From Hypericum androsaemum (Eukaryota; Streptophyta; Magnoliopsida; Malpighiales; Hypericaceae), in assembly GCA_963995505.1 (NCBI GenBank), contig OZ023194.1:11528428-11592427 (forward strand): a stretch of DNA of 64,000 nt, written 5' to 3'. Position numbers and translations under genes: made by a program. Below the pieces are notes generated by a model. That model saw only the letters and a program-made list of their open reading frames with translations, searched no databases and had not been told where the DNA came from. Positions 37,990-47,119 of this stretch are shown in pieces. Within the stretch, counting starts at the first letter, position 1. Every line of letters starts with the position of its first letter.

Positions 37990-39902
37990 AAAGGAAGGAT
38001 TTTCACCCCTCTTGCAATAATGAGTAAGTAAGGGATTGTCGTCCCACAAGGACTAAGCTAGGCCGCAAACTCGACTCTACCACTAGTTTAGGACTATAAG
38101 AAATGGAGGTGTCAATTTCAAACACAATATGCTACTTGAAATAAAATTGTAACTAGACAAGGTGAAGGTTTAAACACTTAAAACAAGAGTGAGCTTGGTA
38201 CCAATGACAACCTAAATAACCAAATGGCTTATGGGATTTATAAAGTTCATGATATGGTCCGGATGTTTCGAAGGCAACTAATCAACGCTCTCGCGACAAA
38301 CTAGTCTAAATCAATTCTTAACTAGACTTAGATGAACTAACCACGCTCTCGCGACAAATTAGCCATCTAATCTAACTAAACACCAACTATAATCACCATC
38401 CTTTGGACAACTAGTCACCTAAGGTGATCTCTCATCAATAGGTTTCTACTCAACTAGTTAAATGGTCCGTTAATCCTAACCCCTCTCGGCGATTAACATT
38501 AACCAAGTTCATCATCAAGGTGATCAAACGAGATAAAGCATTAAGCTCATTAACTAGTACACATACCTAGGCATGTTAACCCCTTAAACCATTGGCTAAG
38601 TAGGTGCCATCAAGGTACCAAACTCACTAATCAACTACTCACACATATTCACCAAATAGCTCAACATATTCACCAAATAGCTCAACATATTCATTAAACT
38701 ATGCAAGCAAAATATGAACAAAAGAGGGAGTAAGAGAAAGCTCAAGATGATCTTCAAAGCTTTCTCAATATCCTCCTTTCCAAGGTTCACCAAGTTTTCT
38801 TCCAAATCTAAGAGTTAGTGGAGAGTTGTTACCAAAATATCTAATATCTCTAAAGGAAAGCCAAGCAAAGGCTTTTATGCAAGATTTTTCCCCCCAAAAT
38901 GTCTCAGCCACGAAATTATAATTAAAGCCCAAAATGGGTCAAAAACAAGTCTTCAAATTCGGCCCACTTGTGATGAAATCTTGACAGAATTGGACTAGGA
39001 CATTGAATCTAGCGTTCTCCCCTCTTAGACTCCGAATTTGAAGAAGACCATTAGAGACAAAGTTGTAGCCCCGGATGTCTTCTTTCCAGAGCTATCTCAT
39101 TTGTCTCCATCGGACTTTGGATGAGAAAGTTATCAGCATTAGAGTCACAAGAGGTCCACCTCGCCCACGTCTTCGAGGTCTCGATTAAGCGTCCTTCCTC
39201 CCGGCAAATCAAATCGCATACGATGACCCAAGGTGACTTCACTACCTCCACTTCACCTCACCAAATCTCCTAGCATGAAAAAAATACAACAAAAATATAA
39301 GACTACACTAAAACAAACAATGCACGATAAATGACATTACGACAATGAAGAACAAACAAAAGCAATAGAAACAACGGTAAATCTACTCTAAAATAAACAC
39401 AAAAGATGAGTGTTTTCACACTCATCAGTTCTCTACAGAGACTTGCAACACCTTCATGTGTTAACTTTTGCATCCTTCATTTGCTTCTTTCTCATAGTTC
39501 ATTCAAAGTGATAAAAACTCACAATAAAATAAATAGCACTTGCTCATCCCTCGAAAGAAGTTTGTTTTCAGGCTATGGCCTGGTTTGTGCTGCTTTTGGT
39601 TATCGCTGCACAAGCTTACTTCGATTTGATGCCAAAGACTTGTCACTTTGATGAACCATAAGTTATCTGCCCTTTTGCTGATTTAAAAGATTATGATATG
39701 TGTTTATGCATATGTACGATGCAAATATGTCCAGAAATGTCACTGCTTGAAATGCTAGTTATAAGGGTGTTTATGTAAAGTAACAAATCAATTCTCATAA
39801 TTTAACTTATGGTTCCAAACAAGAAAATAAGAAATAGATTCTTTTCTATTACCATTAAAAATTAGAAATAGAATTTTTTTTTCAGAGAGAATTAGTTCCA
39901 AA
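37990..39902. other. Unassigned insert between the direct repeats
   Basis: Non-coding, moderately repetitive. It holds short repeats (gctctcgcgacaaa near 38290 and 38345; a 21-bp caccaaatagctcaacatatt run at 38650-38690). At 39405-39426 there is a perfect hairpin, gatgagtg-ttttca-cactcatc. It looks like non-autonomous transposon sequence but no family could be named. Confidence 0.35.
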
Positions 39903-40314
39903 CAGGCTGGTATGGTTCTCATACTATTTAATTACGGCATTTAATGCTTTTGTTCTAGTTCCTTTGTAAACCCAACCAAATGAAAAGTGAAACTATTATG
40001 TTCACATTCCTTTATTACAATCTTTTATGTAAATTATTTTATATCTCATTAAACTAATTTAATTGCTACTGTTATTAATTCAAATATTAAAATTGAAAAA
40101 TTTACAAACTTTAGAAATTTGACAACTGTTCATAAATCGTACTTAAATTGTTCAAAATTTTGATAAATTTGAATTCAGAAGTTTATAGTTCTTGTTGAAT
40201 TAGTTCTTAGACGAATCAAATATTTCAAGGTTTGATAAATTTGATTTAGACAAATTTGTTGAGCAAACTTCTACCAGGATTTTGCGCTAGTCAAATTGCA
40301 AATCCTTGGGATAT
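39903..40314 (+). repeat. Direct repeat A, copy 2
   Basis: Partner of 37483-37888 in the same orientation, separated by about 2 kb of unrelated sequence that includes the ATase fragment. Confidence 0.75.
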
Positions 40315-40399
40315 TTTATCAAATCATCAACAAATTAAAAATATTAAATATTTTGGTTAATTTGCAACAAATTTCATAGTCTTTTAGAGGTAATGCCTA

Positions 40400-40563
40400 A
40401 AGGCTAAATGATGTTTGGACACTCGAGAGATATATTTGCTGCTCAGAATATTTTATTAGATATTCTACAACTCTTCCACGCGGATTTAATCTGAATATCA
40501 TGGTCAAATTAAAACAATGTGGTGAATATTGGCACAATTTTAATTTTATTAGATGCTGCAAGT
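40400..40563 (-). repeat. Right arm of the inverted repeat
   Basis: Reverse complement of 37140-37315. The outer end is agatgctgcaagt, the mirror of acttgcagcatct on the left. Together the arms enclose about 3.4 kb containing both copies of repeat A. Confidence 0.65.
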
Positions 40564-40779
40564 TGAGATGAAGCTGTTGAACGTCTAGAAGCAGCATCGG
40601 AGCCTGCCACCCCACTAGCAGCGAACCATCCTTGGATTTATGCACCTACTTGCAACGCACCCAGTGCAGAATATTGTCACTTTATTTATAAGCGGGTTTA
40701 ATAAAATGAGAGTAGATAAAGCTCGTGATTCTAAACTTTGGTTAAATAAAATTCTCCAAAGCTGTTAGTGTTCCATTGG

Positions 40780-41034
40780 TTAACATAAGCGCGGGTTTAG
40801 TTAATAAATATAATTATAATAATGACCATTCTGAACTTTGTCAATCTAAACCAATAAACGATATTCTTTCCCTCCCTTCTTCTTCTTCTTCTTCTTTACA
40901 ATTTCTGACCCAATTTGAGTTTCGATCCCAACAAGGTTCTTCTTCCGTTTTGGAGATTGCAGTGTTGAAATGTCAGAAAAAGCCTCGTCATTAGCGCCTC
41001 TACTCGACGACATCAAGGATTGCTTATTGGTCAG
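40780..41034 (+). other. Possible orphan promoter plus first exon
   Basis: A (ctt)n-rich leader-like stretch (40872-40895) is followed by an ATG near 40971. It opens MSEKASSLAPLLDDIKDCLL and runs into ggtcagttttttttatctttt, which looks like a splice donor and pyrimidine-rich intron. No continuation was found in the next kilobase before the transposons at 42.03 kb. It may be the first exon of a gene cut off by rearrangement, or chance. The peptide matches nothing that I recognise. Confidence 0.3.
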
Positions 41035-41090
41035 TTTTTTTTATCTTTTTCGGTAGGGTAGTTTCCAAGAACTGGGCTTTAAATGAAAAA

Positions 41091-41168
41091 GATTGTATTT
41101 TTATTTGTTCTTTATCAATAAAGATTGTATTTTCATTTGTTCTTTATCAATAAAGATTGTATTTTTCT
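41091..41168. repeat. 32-bp tandem repeat, about 2.4 copies
   Basis: gattgtattt(t/c)atttgttctttatcaataaa starts at 41091 and 41123, with a partial copy at 41155. The units are almost identical. Confidence 0.85.
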
Positions 41169-41541
41169 ATGATGCACTAGAGGTTTAACTTGTGTGATCA
41201 ATTGCCCTGCTAAGGTCTTTTCTAGTATCAAGAATGCTTCTTCTGGTCTTTTTTTTCTTCCTATACTTTCGAAGTTGCTTCCCTAATACATTTTTGTGGT
41301 TTTGATTCACTTTTGTTCCTTCTGTGTCCATAAACTAGAGATTTTATTAAAATTAGTAGATAGATCTCATTGTTATGTGTGCCTAGACCTTATCATTGTT
41401 CGAATTCAAATTTATCAAAATCTTAAATCATATTCAATTTGTCCAAAGATGAATTCGAATACGAATTATGAACCGACGAATTTGAGATTTTCCCGGATCA
41501 TAAATATTCTTGTAGTTTTTTACAAAGTTTCAATGTTAAGG

Positions 41542-41640
41542 TTGTAACATAATATTACTTTTGAGGATTGTAACATAATATTACTTTTGAGAATTGTAGA
41601 ATAATATTATTTTTGAGAATTATAACATAATATTATTAGT
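41542..41640. repeat. Short tandem repeat, about 27-bp unit, 4 copies
   Basis: Units of gt(a)acataatattacttttgag(a/g)att, diverging toward the right end. Confidence 0.7.
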
Positions 41641-42101
41641 TTGGTCATGAGATGTAAAAAAAATTATATAAAAAGATTTTTGTATGGAATCTTTGAATAA
41701 TTCATAAGTTGAATCTAAAGTCATAGTTCTCATTGGACGATTAGTTCATTTCTGATTGATTTAAGTATGGTACTCCTCTCGTTTTTAGTGAATTGGTGGT
41801 ATCTAGAATCAAATACTTCGAGCTTATTTAAGTATTATTCTCTCAATGTTTCAATTATATTCCTAAGGTTAAAAAAAATAAAAACTAAAATTACTTATCA
41901 TTTAATACTCTTTGGGACGAAGTTTTACTAAATTTTATTTTTGAAAAGTTTTGAGTTTTTACATTGGGATTGCAAAAGACTATCATCTTAGATATTTTGA
42001 AAAAGAAGAATGCAGCCGAGGCATTAGACCATCCACAGCAATGCCGAGCGCCGAGCGCTCGGCTATTATTTTATTATTAAAAAAAAAAAATTGATTACAA
42101 G

Positions 42102-42157
42102 CCAATCCCGCTCGGCCGAGCGGATTGGCCAGCCAATCCCGCTCCCGAGCGGATTGG
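42102..42157. repeat. Twin subterminal palindromes of element 1
   Basis: ccaatcccgctcggccgagcggattgg (42102-42128) is palindromic apart from one unpaired base; its core is ctcggccgag. ccaatcccgctcccgagcggattgg (42133-42157) is a second version with a shorter core. The same pair occurs in element 2 at 45905-45960. Subterminal repeats of this kind are candidate transposase or ORF1-protein binding sites. Confidence 0.75.
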
Positions 42158-42319
42158 TTGGTTTATTTTTTTTTTTTCAATAATCTAACTATCTAGTTAT
42201 TTCCACTTGGCATAATATTATTCGTAAAAATAGATTTATTCGGATAAGATTTTTGTGGTTAGCTTATCTTTAGTAATAAATTTAAAAAATAATTTAAAAA
42301 TTATTAAATTTTGTATCTC

Positions 42320-42327
42320 TATAAATA
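42320..42327 (+). promoter_or_regulatory. TATA box of Harbinger ORF1
   Basis: tataaata, 110 bases before the ORF1 ATG at 42430. The homologous place in element 2 (about 46110) reads tataaaaaata, so the site has drifted there. Confidence 0.6.
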
Positions 42328-42429
42328 GAGTCCAATGTTAACATATTTTCATATACCATCTAAAATTCTCTCTTCTTTCTCACTACATAATCTCTTCTTA
42401 TAAATTGTCTCTATTATATTATTTCTATT

Positions 42430-43488
42430 ATGGATCCAAATGATCCTAATTTTTCAAATTATCACTCATTCGGATCTTATAATCCTTCATCTTATCTAAA
42501 TTCTGGAGAGTATTCCAACTCTCCACCATTTTATACCTCTCAATTTTCGCCAAATCCTTCCCAAATGCCATTGTTCCAACACCAACCCCCCCAAAATATT
42601 CCACAACACTTATCCTTCGATGGAGCTAGCCAGGTTAAAACTAAAAAGCCTGCACTAATTAATTGGGGTGTCAAAGAAGACATTGCCCTAATGTCAGCTT
42701 ACATCTTCTGTAGCGAAGATAGTGCTATTGGAAAAAATCAGAAGAGTGCCTCGCTATGGTCCCGAGTGAGTGATTTGTACCATGAAGCTCAAGCAGAAAA
42801 ACCGGAAGAGATCCATGCAAGAAATGTGCCAGCAATAAAAGGTCGTTATAAACGACTAAATGAAAATGCAGCAAGATGGGTCGGTGTCTACCGAGAAGCA
42901 CTGAAAAGGAAACGGAGCGGCATGAGCGAGGCAGATGTTGAGGCCGAAGCTCAAGCACTTTATGAAAAAAAAGGTGGAAAAAAATTTACTGACCTTGTTG
43001 TTTTTAATGAAGTTATGTGTAAATCTCCCAAATGGCAAATTGAAGAAGGAGATCGCGCTGCAACAAATTTTCCTCCGCAGAACGAGGAGGAGGAAATAGA
43101 AAGTGCTGGGAGCTCGAAGAGGTCAAAGAATACCGAAGAAGGAGATTATTCAATCCCATCTAACTCAGAAGATCCAATCACCAGGTCTGCAACACTTTCC
43201 CGCCCTATGGGAAGAGATGCTGCCAAAAAAAGGAAAGGAAAAGGTAAAGGTAAAGCATCTAATGATGTTGCAGCAGAACTTCGTGAGATGAGAATAACCA
43301 GAGATAATGAAAATGAAATTTTGATGAAGACATTGGAGATGCAACAACAACTGGAGGAAAAAAGGGAGGCCAGGAAGAATAAGGAGTTGGATAAAATCAT
43401 GTTGACTGCTTTGATTTCAAAACAGCATTTATCCCCAGAAGATGAAGAGTTAAAGAGTTGTCTAATAGCTCGATTGTTTGGAAACTGA
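42430..43488 (+). CDS. Harbinger ORF1: Myb/trihelix-like, NAM-associated C-terminal domain protein
   Basis: 352 residues, no introns, no disruptions. The N-terminal 75 residues are Asn/Ser/Pro/Phe-rich and low complexity. Residues about 78-160 form a Myb/trihelix-like DNA-binding region (NWGVKEDIALMSAYIFCSED, SLWSRVSDLYHEAQAE, AIKGRYKRLNENAARWVGVY). A NAM-associated C-terminal region follows (FTDLVVFNEVMCKSPKW), then a Lys-rich nuclear-localisation-like run (AAKKRKGKGKGK) and a charged coiled coil to the C-terminus. Proteins of this kind are often misnamed glutathione S-transferase T3-like. In PIF/Harbinger systems ORF1 helps carry the transposase to the nucleus and bind element ends. It is encoded on the same strand as, and 626 bases upstream of, the transposase gene, which fits a two-gene transposon. 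Confidence 0.9.
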   Translation: MDPNDPNFSNYHSFGSYNPSSYLNSGEYSNSPPFYTSQFSPNPSQMPLFQHQPPQNIPQHLSFDGASQVKTKKPALINWGVKEDIALMSAYIFCSEDSAIGKNQKSASLWSRVSDLYHEAQAEKPEEIHARNVPAIKGRYKRLNENAARWVGVYREALKRKRSGMSEADVEAEAQALYEKKGGKKFTDLVVFNEVMCKSPKWQIEEGDRAATNFPPQNEEEEIESAGSSKRSKNTEEGDYSIPSNSEDPITRSATLSRPMGRDAAKKRKGKGKGKASNDVAAELREMRITRDNENEILMKTLEMQQQLEEKREARKNKELDKIMLTALISKQHLSPEDEELKSCLIARLFGN

Positions 43489-43499
43489 TTAGTTGTAAT

Positions 43500-43650
43500 C
43501 TGTTCTTCATTTCTTGTAATTTGTTCTTCAATTATTGTAATTTGTTCTTCATTTCTTGTAATGTGTTCTTCAATTAATGTAATGTGTTCTTCAATTATTG
43601 TAATTTGTTCTTCATTTCTTGTAATGTGTTCTTCAATTAATGTAATTTGT
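43500..43650. repeat. 21-bp tandem repeat after ORF1
   Basis: Units of t(g/t)tgttcttca(a/t)tt-ttgtaat recur every 21 bp (ttcttca at 43503, 43524, 43545, 43566, 43587). It begins 12 bases after the ORF1 stop and runs into the 78-bp array. Confidence 0.8.
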
Positions 43651-44050
43651 CTCGTACCTATTGTGTTGTCACTTCACCTTTGTCATCCACCCACACCCAC
43701 ACCCACACCCACAATTAATGTAATTTGTCTCGTACCTATTGTGTTGTCACTTCACCTTTGTCATCCACCCACACCCACACCCATACCCATAATTAATGTA
43801 ATTTGTCTCGTACCTATTGTGTTGTCACTTCACCTTTGTCATCCACCCACACCCACACCCACACCCATAATTAATGTAATTTGTCTCGTACCTATTGTGT
43901 TGTCACTTCACCTTTGTCATCCACCCACACCCACACCCACACCCACAATTAATGTAATTTGTCTCGTACCTATTGTGTTGTCACTTCACCTTTGTCATCC
44001 ACCCACACCCACACTCACACCCACAATTATGGTAATTTGTCTCGTATCTA
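43638..44050. repeat. 78-bp tandem array between ORF1 and ORF2
   Basis: ctcgtacctattgtgttgtc recurs at 43651, 43729, 43807, 43885 and 43963, with a variant start at 44041, always 78 bp apart. Each unit ends in a (ccacac)n run. Units are nearly identical, so amplification is recent. The last units sit just upstream of the ORF2 TATA box. Confidence 0.92.
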
Positions 44051-44053
44051 TTC

Positions 44054-44061
44054 TATATATA
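44054..44061 (+). promoter_or_regulatory. TATA-like box of Harbinger ORF2
   Basis: tatatata, 61 bases before the ORF2 ATG at 44115, directly after the 78-bp array. This would give a leader of only about 30 bases. Confidence 0.45.
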
Positions 44062-44114
44062 TTGGTGACCATCACAAACTTAAATCCATCCCATACCCAT
44101 AATTCTCTTCATAA

Positions 44115-45452
44115 ATGTCTCACAGTGAAAATATATCAGATTCAGATTCAAGTGATAGTGATGCATTCACTAGAGTTGTTGATGAATGGAAAGCACGAAG
44201 AAGAGAACAGAATCGACGAATTGATCACTTACTTGAGGATGCATTCATAGTCAATCCTAGTATGATCATTGGAGATCCACCGCCGGCAAGGCGAAGGCGA
44301 TATGTCAATAGGGAACGAAGAGTTGGTGAGGAGCGGTTGATGAATGACTATTTTGGTGACGAGCCAACGTATTCAGCTGAGGTCTTCCGGAGAAGGTTTC
44401 GGATGCAAAGATCGTTATTCCTTCGCATTGTGGAGGCGGTTAGTGCCAATGACGTGTATTTTCAACAACGTACAAATGCTGCAGGTACCCTTGGTCTGAC
44501 AGGCATGCAGAAATGTACCGGAGCCATAAGAGTGTTAGCTTATGGAACATCAACTGATGTCGTTGATGAATACCTGAGAATGGGTGCATCTACAACACGG
44601 CAAGCCCTCATTAAGTTCGTAGATGGTGTAATTTCCTGCTTTGGAAATGAGTACCTGAGAAGGCCCAACGCACAAGATTTGGCAAGACTACTCTACGTTG
44701 GGGAACAACGTGGATTCCCAGGTATGATAGGTAGTATTGATTGTATGCACTGGGAATGGAAAAATTGTCCCAATGCATGGGCTGGGCAATATGCAGGACG
44801 AAGTGGAAAGGCTACAATAATTCTGGAAGCAGTTGCATCATATGACTTATGGATATGGCATGCTTTCTTTGGAACACCAGGTACTCTCAATGATATTAAT
44901 GTACTGGAACGATCTCCTGTTTTCAGTGATGTCTTGGAAGGTAGAGCACCAAAAGTGAGTTATGTCGTCAACAATCGACAATATGATATGGCATATTATC
45001 TCACTGATGGAATATATCCCACATGGGCTGCTTTTGTCAAGTCCATTACATCTCCTTCAACCTTAAAGCACAAGTTGTTTGCTGAACATCAAGAGGCTGC
45101 TAGGAAGGACGTGGAACGCGCATTTGGAGTTCTACAAGCTCGTTTTGCATTCATTCGACGTCCATGCCTTCTTTGGGACAAGGAGTTAATGGGAAGAATT
45201 ATGAAGGCTTGCATCATATTGCACAATATGATAGTAGAGGATGAACGAGACACATATCTCCGTTATCATGATCCGGCTGAATTCTGTAATGAAGATGACA
45301 ATGAAGAAACTTTTGAGTTCTCTACTGAACGCATCGGAAATCTATCCACCTACATGACTGCTAGAGAACAACTTCGCAATAGAGAAGCTCATAACGCTTT
45401 GAAAAGTGATATAATTGAGCATATTTGGCAAAAGTTTGGAAACAATAATTAA
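44115..45452 (+). CDS. Harbinger transposase (HARBI1-like, DDE_Tnp_4 superfamily)
   Basis: 445 residues, uninterrupted, intronless. Residues 1-60 are acidic then Arg-rich. A helix-turn-helix-like region lies at about 90-170 (EVFRRRFRMQRSLFLRIVEA, GLTGMQKCTGAIRVLAYGTS). The catalytic DDE fold follows: first Asp in GSIDCMHWEWKNCP, second in GTLNDINVLERSPVF, and the Glu in KDVERAFGVLQARFAFIRRP. The family signature ACIILHNMIVEDER lies near residue 365. All three acidic residues are present and spaced as in HARBI1/PIF transposases, so the enzyme may be active. A protein of this type cuts element ends and inserts into TWA targets, which agrees with the TTA repeats flanking this element. The start ATG is the first in frame and gives the usual short acidic N-terminus. 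Confidence 0.94.
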   Translation: MSHSENISDSDSSDSDAFTRVVDEWKARRREQNRRIDHLLEDAFIVNPSMIIGDPPPARRRRYVNRERRVGEERLMNDYFGDEPTYSAEVFRRRFRMQRSLFLRIVEAVSANDVYFQQRTNAAGTLGLTGMQKCTGAIRVLAYGTSTDVVDEYLRMGASTTRQALIKFVDGVISCFGNEYLRRPNAQDLARLLYVGEQRGFPGMIGSIDCMHWEWKNCPNAWAGQYAGRSGKATIILEAVASYDLWIWHAFFGTPGTLNDINVLERSPVFSDVLEGRAPKVSYVVNNRQYDMAYYLTDGIYPTWAAFVKSITSPSTLKHKLFAEHQEAARKDVERAFGVLQARFAFIRRPCLLWDKELMGRIMKACIILHNMIVEDERDTYLRYHDPAEFCNEDDNEETFEFSTERIGNLSTYMTAREQLRNREAHNALKSDIIEHIWQKFGNNN

Positions 45453-45829
45453 TTATGTAATTTGAAATTCCTGTATTTGTAATATGAAAACTTCATATTC
45501 GTAATTTATCATTTGTACCTTAAATTATTTTTATCTAATTTAGTATTTCAATTTTTACTTTTGTAATTTTATGACTTAATCACAATATTTAATCGTGTTA
45601 TTGAAAACATAATTATTTTCGTAATATATAATTTTAATCTAAATAAATCAGAGTAGATAATATGTGGATGAGAGAGAAATTAATAATTTATTCTGTGAAC
45701 TGGGTTGCTGATGTGAGTAGAAAATATGTAAGTGGATTGGATTGGATAGGAATTGGGTATGGAAGAGAGAGAAATTAATAATTTATTCCGTGACCTGGAT
45801 TGGATGGGTTGCTGATGTGGGTAGTCTTA

Positions 45830-47114
45830 GACTACTCACAGTAGTCGTTCACCCGAGCGATCGGGTGAATATTTTAATATTTAAAAAAAAAAACGAATTA
45901 AAAGCCAATCCCGCTCGGCCGAGCGGATTGGCTAGCCAATCCCGCTCCCGAGCGGATTGGAGCCTTTTTTTTTTCTTTTCAATAATCTAACTATCTAGTT
46001 ATTTCTACTTGGCATAATATTATTCGTAAAAATAGATTTATTCGGATAAGATTTTTGTAGTTATAAAAATTGAAGTTATCTTTAACAAAATTAAAATTCT
46101 TTTTTTTAATATCTATAAAAAATAGAGCCAAATATTGACATATTTTGATTCACAATTTGTATTCCAATTTTTGACATAACTAAATCGTTCGAATATTAAT
46201 TTCAAATATATTTTTAACATTCTTATACTTCGAATTTGGAGAAGTCATAAACTAAAAAGTTGTTGATATATGTCCCACCTTCACAAAACAACTTAAATCA
46301 ACTCAATTGGACTATAGAATAAAAAGTTGTGGCTCCCAAATCAAAACTCGTACTCGTAACTCGCTCAACTATTGACTTCAAATATATTTTTGACATTCTT
46401 ATACTTCGAATTTGGAGAAGTCATAAACTAAAAAGTTGTAGATATATGTCACACCTTCACAAAGCAACTTAAATCAACTCAATTGGACTACGGAATAAAA
46501 AGTTGTGGCTCCCAAATCGAAACTCGTACTCGTAACTCGCTCGACTATTGACTTCAAATATATTTTTGACATTCTTATACTTCGAATTTGGAGAAGTCAT
46601 AAACTAAAAAGTTGTAGATATATGTCCCACCTTCACAAAGCAACTTAAATCAACTCAATTGGACTCCGGAATAAGAAGTTGTGGCTCCAAAATTGAAACT
46701 CGTACTTGTAACTCGCTCGACTATTGACTTCAAATATATTTTTGACATTTTTATACTTCGAATTTGGAGAAGTCATAAACTAAAAAGTTGTAGATATATG
46801 TCCCACCTTCATAAAGCAACTTGAATCAACTCAATTGGACTCCGGAATAAAAAGTTGTGGCAAAAGTTTAGAAACGAATGTCGTGTTATTGAAAACATAA
46901 TTATTTTCGTAATATATAATTTTAATCTAAACAAATGAGAGTAGATAATATGTGGATGAGAGAGAAATTAATAATTTATTCTGTGAACTGGGTTGCTGAT
47001 GTGAGTAGAAAATATGTAAGTGGATTGGATTGGATAGGAATTGGGTATGGAAGAGAGAGAAATTAATAATTTATTCCGTGACCTGGATTGGATGGGTTGC
47101 TGATGTGGGTAGTC
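45830..47114 (+). mobile_element. Non-autonomous Harbinger relative (element 2)
   Basis: A 1285-bp element immediately right of element 1, sharing the TTA at 45827-45829 and followed by TTA at 47115-47117. The left end is gactactcacagtagtcg; the right end read inward is gactacccacatcagcaacc, as in element 1. The left 300 bp is a diverged version of element 1's left end, including the twin palindromes (45905-45960) and the segment caataatctaactatctagttatt. The right 233 bp (46882-47114) matches 45594-45826 of element 1 without any indel and with very few changes. ORF1 and ORF2 are absent, replaced by a 176-bp tandem array. It would depend on a transposase supplied in trans, plausibly that of element 1. 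Confidence 0.85.
46201..46860. repeat. 176-bp satellite-like array inside element 2, about 3.75 copies
   Basis: Units begin ttcaaatatatttttgacat at 46201, 46377, 46553 and 46729, exactly 176 bp apart. Each carries cttcgaatttggagaagtca, tagatatatgtcccaccttc and ggaataaaaagttgtggctc. The last copy is cut at 46860, where the sequence rejoins element 1-like DNA (gcaaaagttt.gaaac, as at the ORF2 3' end). Confidence 0.93.
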
Positions 47115-47119
47115 TTATG

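Larger units (their letters stand above)
42028..45826 (+). mobile_element. PIF/Harbinger DNA transposon, apparently autonomous (element 1)
   Basis: A 3799-bp element flanked by TTA on both sides (42025-42027 and 45827-45829), the 3-bp target duplication typical of PIF/Harbinger. The left end is gaccatccacagcaatgcc; the right end read inward on the minus strand is gactacccacatcagcaacc. These are imperfect inverted termini of about 15-20 bp. Inside are two uninterrupted same-strand genes: a Myb/NAM-like ORF1 (42430-43488) and a DDE transposase ORF2 (44115-45452). Harbinger elements need both proteins to move. A TATA box precedes each ORF. A pair of palindromes at 42102-42157 lies inside the left end. 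Intact frames suggest recent activity or recent arrival; this is inference from the sequence alone. Confidence 0.88.

Noticed and set aside
39405..39426. Hairpin gatgagtg-ttttca-cactcatc as a Helitron 3' end
   Set aside because: No CTRR terminus follows within the usual distance, and no matching TC 5' end between A and T was found.
37483..40314. Direct repeats A as LTRs of a retrotransposon
   Set aside because: No TG...CA ends, no primer binding site or polypurine tract recognised, no gag/pol between them, and an inverted repeat lies outside.
43561..44250. 229-codon + frame with repeated LVPIVLSLHLCHPPTPTPT-like units
   Set aside because: It is the 78-bp tandem array read in a frame that happens to be open because 78 is divisible by 3. 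It overlaps the true transposase start and has no homology.
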